Shown: positions 61,219-64,000 of the stretch, in pieces | Numbering within the stretch: the stretch's first letter is position 1 | How the letters are laid out: each line of letters opens with the position of its first letter | Origin: Gemmiger sp. An120 | Lineage (GTDB): Bacteria > Bacillota > Clostridia > Oscillospirales > Ruminococcaceae | NCBI RefSeq assembly: GCF_002160955.1 | Contig: NZ_NFLN01000001.1 | Location: 248,001 to 312,000 of the forward strand | DNA: 64,000 nt | Direction of reading: 5' to 3' | Position numbers and translations under genes: made by a program | Notes under the pieces: model-generated | What the model saw: the letters and a program-made list of their open reading frames with translations, nothing else | Told to the model about the DNA's origin: nothing | The model's database searches: none

Positions 61219-62988
61219 GTGGACCGATTGACAAAAACGTTTGAAAATTTTGCAATGCGAAATCGCCGCCATCTTCCGGCCGCGGCGCTGATCAGCGTGC
61301 TGTTTTGTGCGCTGTTGGTGTACTTTGCCTGCCAGGTTTGGGGTCCGGTGAGAATGGGCGTGTTTTTCATCCTGTTTCTGCTGTGTACCCTGCAGGGGCT
61401 GAACGGCCGGCCGGACCGGCGTGAGAGCATTCTCTGCGGCGGATTCTGTCTGGTGTTCTGCTTTTGCCTGCAGATTCAGGGGGTTCTGGCAGCGTCTTTG
61501 GGGCTGGCATTTCTCTTTTTCTGGCTGCTGATGGCAGCGCTGCTGTTCCCGGCCGTGCTGGGGCTGTGCCGGTTTGCAATCCGGTGCCCGCTGCGCCCGC
61601 TTTCTGCACCAGAGGGCCCTGTGTGGCGTACCTGGCTTCTCTACACCGGCGTGATTCTGGTGCTTTGGATGCCAGTGTTTTTGTGCTGGGGACCGGTGCG
61701 GCTGGATGTGGACTCGGTTCAGCTGCTGAAACAGGCCTTTGAGGGAGGCCTGAACGACGCCCATCCGATTTCCTATACGTTGCTGCTGCGGTTCATCCTG
61801 GGGCCCTTCTACAAACTTGGCATGATTGAAGTAGGTGCTTATCTGTTCGGGTTTATGCAGATGACCGTAATCGCAGGCGTGTTGGCATACACGCTGGTAT
61901 GGATCCGCCGCCGGGGCGGTGGGCTCCTTTGGACGGTCATGGGCCTGTCGCTGTTTTGCGGTACTACGATGTATGCTTTCCAGAGCCTGGTCATGTGGAA
62001 AGACCCGCTGTTCAACGCAGTGCTTGCCCTGTATTGCCTGTTCCTGTACGATACCGCCCGCTGCCATGGGGAGAACCTGCGCCGGCGCGGCCCGGCAGTA
62101 CGGCTGGCAGTGCTGACCTTGCTGCTTTGTTTTCTGCGGGGCAACGGCTGGCCTATCGCCGCGGTAGTTTCCTTGGTGCTGTTTGCCGCTTTCAAGCCCG
62201 CCCGCCACAGGGTTCTGACCGTACTGCTGCCTATGCTGATTGCAATCAAGCTGATTACGGGCCCTGTGTATTCCGCACTGGGGCTGCAAAGCCGCCTTAC
62301 CGCCGAAGCCTGGGCCATTCCCCTGCAGCAGCTGGGGGCCGTGGCAGCTTCGGAACCGGAGGCCTTCACCGAACACAATGCGCTGAGCATCGAGAATATC
62401 ATCCCGGTATCGGCCCTGGGGCAGGCCTATTCGCCGGTCACGGTGGACCCCATCAAGGCAAGCCCGGACTTCAACATCGGTTACTTTGGAAGCTGGCAGG
62501 CCAAGCTGGATCTGCTGCAAAGCTGGCTGCGGCTGCTGCCCAGCCAGTGGCGGATCTATCTCCGTGCCTGGGCCGCCGAGGTAATGGGCTATATTAACCC
62601 GCGGTTTGACGGGGGCAGTTATTCCTTCCCCTATGAGGACAGCAATGGCGCCTACGGCATCACCAGCAAAGACCTGGTGCTCTGGCTTACCGGCTGGAAC
62701 GGCCTGCGGGACGAACTGGAGGCGCGGGCAACCTTCCCGCCGCCGGCCCTTGTGATTTTCGGCGTAATCCTGTGCGGGATCATCCTGGCGCTGCGGCGCC
62801 AGACCCGGCTGCTTCTGGCGTATTTGCCCATGTATCTGGTGTGGGTGGGCCTGCTGCTGGGGGCGCCCAGCTACATCCAACTGCGCTATGTGCTGGTTTT
62901 TGCGTTCCTGCTTCCGGCGGCGGTATTCATGGCTTTGGCGGGCGGCGCGAAAGAGGGTATTGACGAAGCTGCCGTATCCAGTGTATAA
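61219..62988 (+). CDS. Polytopic membrane protein, DUF6020/GT-C-like
   Basis: 589 residues from a GTG at 61219 (preceded by AGAGAGGAA); a TTG 33 bases upstream is an alternative. About 11-13 hydrophobic helices spread through the protein. Between early helices lies WGPVRLDVDSVQLLKQAFEG then NDAHPISYTLL, reminiscent of the acidic first loop and HHP-type motif of GT-C glycosyltransferase-like membrane proteins (DUF6020), which suggests transfer of a sugar from a polyprenyl donor. A large external loop covers about residues 390-490. Exact function unknown. Its last codons contain the scfA promoter. Confidence 0.78.
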   Translation: MDRLTKTFENFAMRNRRHLPAAALISVLFCALLVYFACQVWGPVRMGVFFILFLLCTLQGLNGRPDRRESILCGGFCLVFCFCLQIQGVLAASLGLAFLFFWLLMAALLFPAVLGLCRFAIRCPLRPLSAPEGPVWRTWLLYTGVILVLWMPVFLCWGPVRLDVDSVQLLKQAFEGGLNDAHPISYTLLLRFILGPFYKLGMIEVGAYLFGFMQMTVIAGVLAYTLVWIRRRGGGLLWTVMGLSLFCGTTMYAFQSLVMWKDPLFNAVLALYCLFLYDTARCHGENLRRRGPAVRLAVLTLLLCFLRGNGWPIAAVVSLVLFAAFKPARHRVLTVLLPMLIAIKLITGPVYSALGLQSRLTAEAWAIPLQQLGAVAASEPEAFTEHNALSIENIIPVSALGQAYSPVTVDPIKASPDFNIGYFGSWQAKLDLLQSWLRLLPSQWRIYLRAWAAEVMGYINPRFDGGSYSFPYEDSNGAYGITSKDLVLWLTGWNGLRDELEARATFPPPALVIFGVILCGIILALRRQTRLLLAYLPMYLVWVGLLLGAPSYIQLRYVLVFAFLLPAAVFMALAGGAKEGIDEAAVSSV

Positions 62989-62989
62989 T
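62960..62989 (+). promoter_or_regulatory. scfA promoter
   Basis: TTGACG (62960-62965), 18 bases, TATAAT (62984-62989), overlapping the end of the upstream membrane-protein gene. Confidence 0.75.
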
Positions 62990-63066
62990 AATCAAAAATT
63001 CCCAATGCGCTGCACCGGGCGTTTGCCTGGCCGCAGACGTATGGTTTTGGAAAGGGGTACGCATCA

Positions 63067-63216
63067 ATGAACCGTATTCAGACTCTCGAGACCCGTGACC
63101 TGGCCCAGAGCGTGCAGAACGGCGGCTGTGGCGAATGCCAGACTTCCTGCCAGTCTGCCTGCAAGACCTCCTGCGGTGTTGCCAACCAGATGTGCGAGCA
63201 TAAGAACGAAAAGTAA
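63067..63216 (+). CDS. scfA: SCIFF peptide precursor (six cysteines in forty-five residues)
   Basis: 49 residues. The N-terminal leader MNRIQTLETRDLAQ is followed by a core with six cysteines: GGCGECQTSCQSACKTSC and a final QMC. This is the SCIFF family, found in nearly all Clostridia. The maturase encoded next forms Cys-to-Thr thioether bridges (ranthipeptide class). GGAAAGGGG lies about 9 bases before the ATG. A strong terminator separates it from scfB, so the peptide should be made in large excess over the enzyme. Confidence 0.95.
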   Translation: MNRIQTLETRDLAQSVQNGGCGECQTSCQSACKTSCGVANQMCEHKNEK

Positions 63217-63232
63217 GTTTCGTCCTGCAGCG

Positions 63233-63272
63233 TACCGCCTGCCGCATTGTGCGTGCGCAGGCGGTATTTTTT
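63233..63272 (+). terminator. Terminator between scfA and scfB
   Basis: TACCGCCTGC pairs perfectly with GCAGGCGGTA around a 14-base loop, followed by six T. Confidence 0.93.
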
Positions 63273-63281
63273 GCGTTTTTC

Positions 63282-63304
63282 GCCGCCGCAGATTTTTTGG
63301 CGGC
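63282..63304 (+). terminator. Second hairpin upstream of scfB
   Basis: GCCGCC/GGCGGC with an 11-base T-rich loop and a TTCTTA tail. It may add to termination or shape the scfB leader. Confidence 0.45.
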
Positions 63305-63356
63305 TTCTTATATTCATCACTTTACCCTGCCCGTCAGAGAAAGGAAATGTGGGTTC

Positions 63357-64000
63357 ATGATCCATCAGTATAAATTGAACGGCTACAACATCGTGCTGGA
63401 CGTGTACAGCGGCTCTGTGCATGTGGTGGATGAGGTAGCCTATGACATTATCGCCCTCTACCCCCAGACCCCGGAAGACGAGATCGTGCGCCGGATGCTG
63501 GAAAAGTACGGCGACCGTCCAGATGTTACCGAGCAGGACCTGCGGGATTGCATCGAGGATGTGCGCGCGCTGCAGAAAGCCGGCAAGCTCTACAGCGAAG
63601 ATGTGTACGCCGATATGGCGTTCGATTTCAAAAAGCGCAGCAACGATATCAAGGCACTGTGCCTGCATGTGGCGCATACCTGCAACCTGAACTGTGAATA
63701 CTGCTTTGCCAGCCAGGGCAAGTACCACGGCGACCGGGCCCTCATGAGCTTTGAGGTGGGCAAGCAGGCGCTGGACTTCCTGGTGGCGCATTCCGGCACC
63801 CGCCGCAACCTGGAAGTGGACTTCTTCGGCGGCGAGCCGCTGATGAACTGGCAGGTCGTCAAGGATCTGGTGGCCTACGCCCGCAGCATCGAAAAAGAAA
63901 AGAACAAGAATTTCCGCTTCACCCTGACCACCAACGGCGTGCTGGTGGACGATGAGGTGATCGAGTTCGCCAACAAAGAGATGCACAATGTGGTCATGAG
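63357..64000 (+). CDS. scfB: Radical SAM SCIFF maturase, N-terminal part (cut by right edge)
   Basis: 214 codons are visible with no stop. Residues 1-85 resemble the RiPP recognition element that binds the leader peptide (KLNGYNIVLDVYSGSVHVVD, acidic helices around 58-80). The radical SAM domain begins at about 98 with LHVAHTCNLNCEYCFAS, where Cys109, Cys113 and Cys116 hold the SAM cluster, then DFFGGEPLMNW (SAM-binding GGE) and FTLTTNGVLV. The C-terminal SPASM domain with two auxiliary clusters would lie beyond the edge. It installs thioether cross-links in ScfA. AGAAAGGAA lies about 11 bases before the ATG. Confidence 0.94.
   Translation, partial: MIHQYKLNGYNIVLDVYSGSVHVVDEVAYDIIALYPQTPEDEIVRRMLEKYGDRPDVTEQDLRDCIEDVRALQKAGKLYSEDVYADMAFDFKKRSNDIKALCLHVAHTCNLNCEYCFASQGKYHGDRALMSFEVGKQALDFLVAHSGTRRNLEVDFFGGEPLMNWQVVKDLVAYARSIEKEKNKNFRFTLTTNGVLVDDEVIEFANKEMHNVVM

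Overview
The window looks like chromosomal DNA of a GC-rich Clostridia member, most likely Oscillospiraceae/Ruminococcaceae of the Faecalibacterium-Subdoligranulum-Gemmiger kind. This is inferred from gene content and composition: the SCIFF peptide with its radical SAM maturase, a B. subtilis-like prpC-prkC-rsgA-thiN-spoVM order, a glgBCDA glycogen operon, a nickel-pincer (lar) cofactor operon, a SAM-I riboswitch on metK and very regular intrinsic terminators. No insertion sequence, prophage, tRNA, rRNA or CRISPR array was seen. Nearly every base belongs to a gene or a short regulatory gap.

Layout. 1-4.2 kb: a lipoprotein gene cut by the left edge (minus strand), rplM-rpsI, an AT-rich gap, and a secreted 3D-domain cell-wall protein behind a leader of four tandem hairpins. 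4.4-10.4 kb: glycogen synthesis (glgB, glgC, glgD, glgA). 10.5-13 kb: a small sigma factor with a two-helix membrane protein, and a MATE exporter. 13-25.2 kb: a long housekeeping operon (yicC, remA, gmk, priA, def, fmt, rsmB, rlmN, prpC, prkC, rsgA, thiN). 25.3-28.5 kb: a spore-coat basement island made of a 26-codon spoVM, a DUF3794/LysM coat-type protein and spoIVA, with sigma-E-like promoters. 28.7-35 kb: an old-yellow-enzyme reductase facing a minus-strand operon (P-loop ATPase, nuclease-helicase fusion, Crp-type regulator). 35-40.7 kb: malic enzyme, fumarase, then larE-larB-larC behind a riboswitch-like leader. 40.8-46.6 kb: a NagB-like isomerase/deaminase, a class II aldolase and a three-subunit molybdenum hydroxylase. 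46.6-53.1 kb (minus strand): ftsH, a GNAT acetyltransferase, an RNA methyltransferase, a PlsY-like acyltransferase, a diacylglycerol-type glycosyltransferase and a TepA-like protease. 53.1-64 kb: rex, tdk, a short UvrA paralogue, pfkA, metK, an Orn/Lys/Arg decarboxylase, a polytopic membrane protein, scfA, and scfB cut by the right edge.

Themes. Carbon is stored as glycogen and passed through glycolysis (pfkA, aldolase) to C4 acids (malic enzyme, fumarase), with Rex sensing NADH. SpoVM, SpoIVA, the DUF3794/LysM protein and TepA point to endospore formation or its remains. The most novel-looking signals are non-coding: the leader before larEBC, where an aptamer-like closing stem and a terminator stem are mutually exclusive, and the multi-hairpin leader of the 3D-domain gene. 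All functional calls come from reading motifs by eye; no database search was run.
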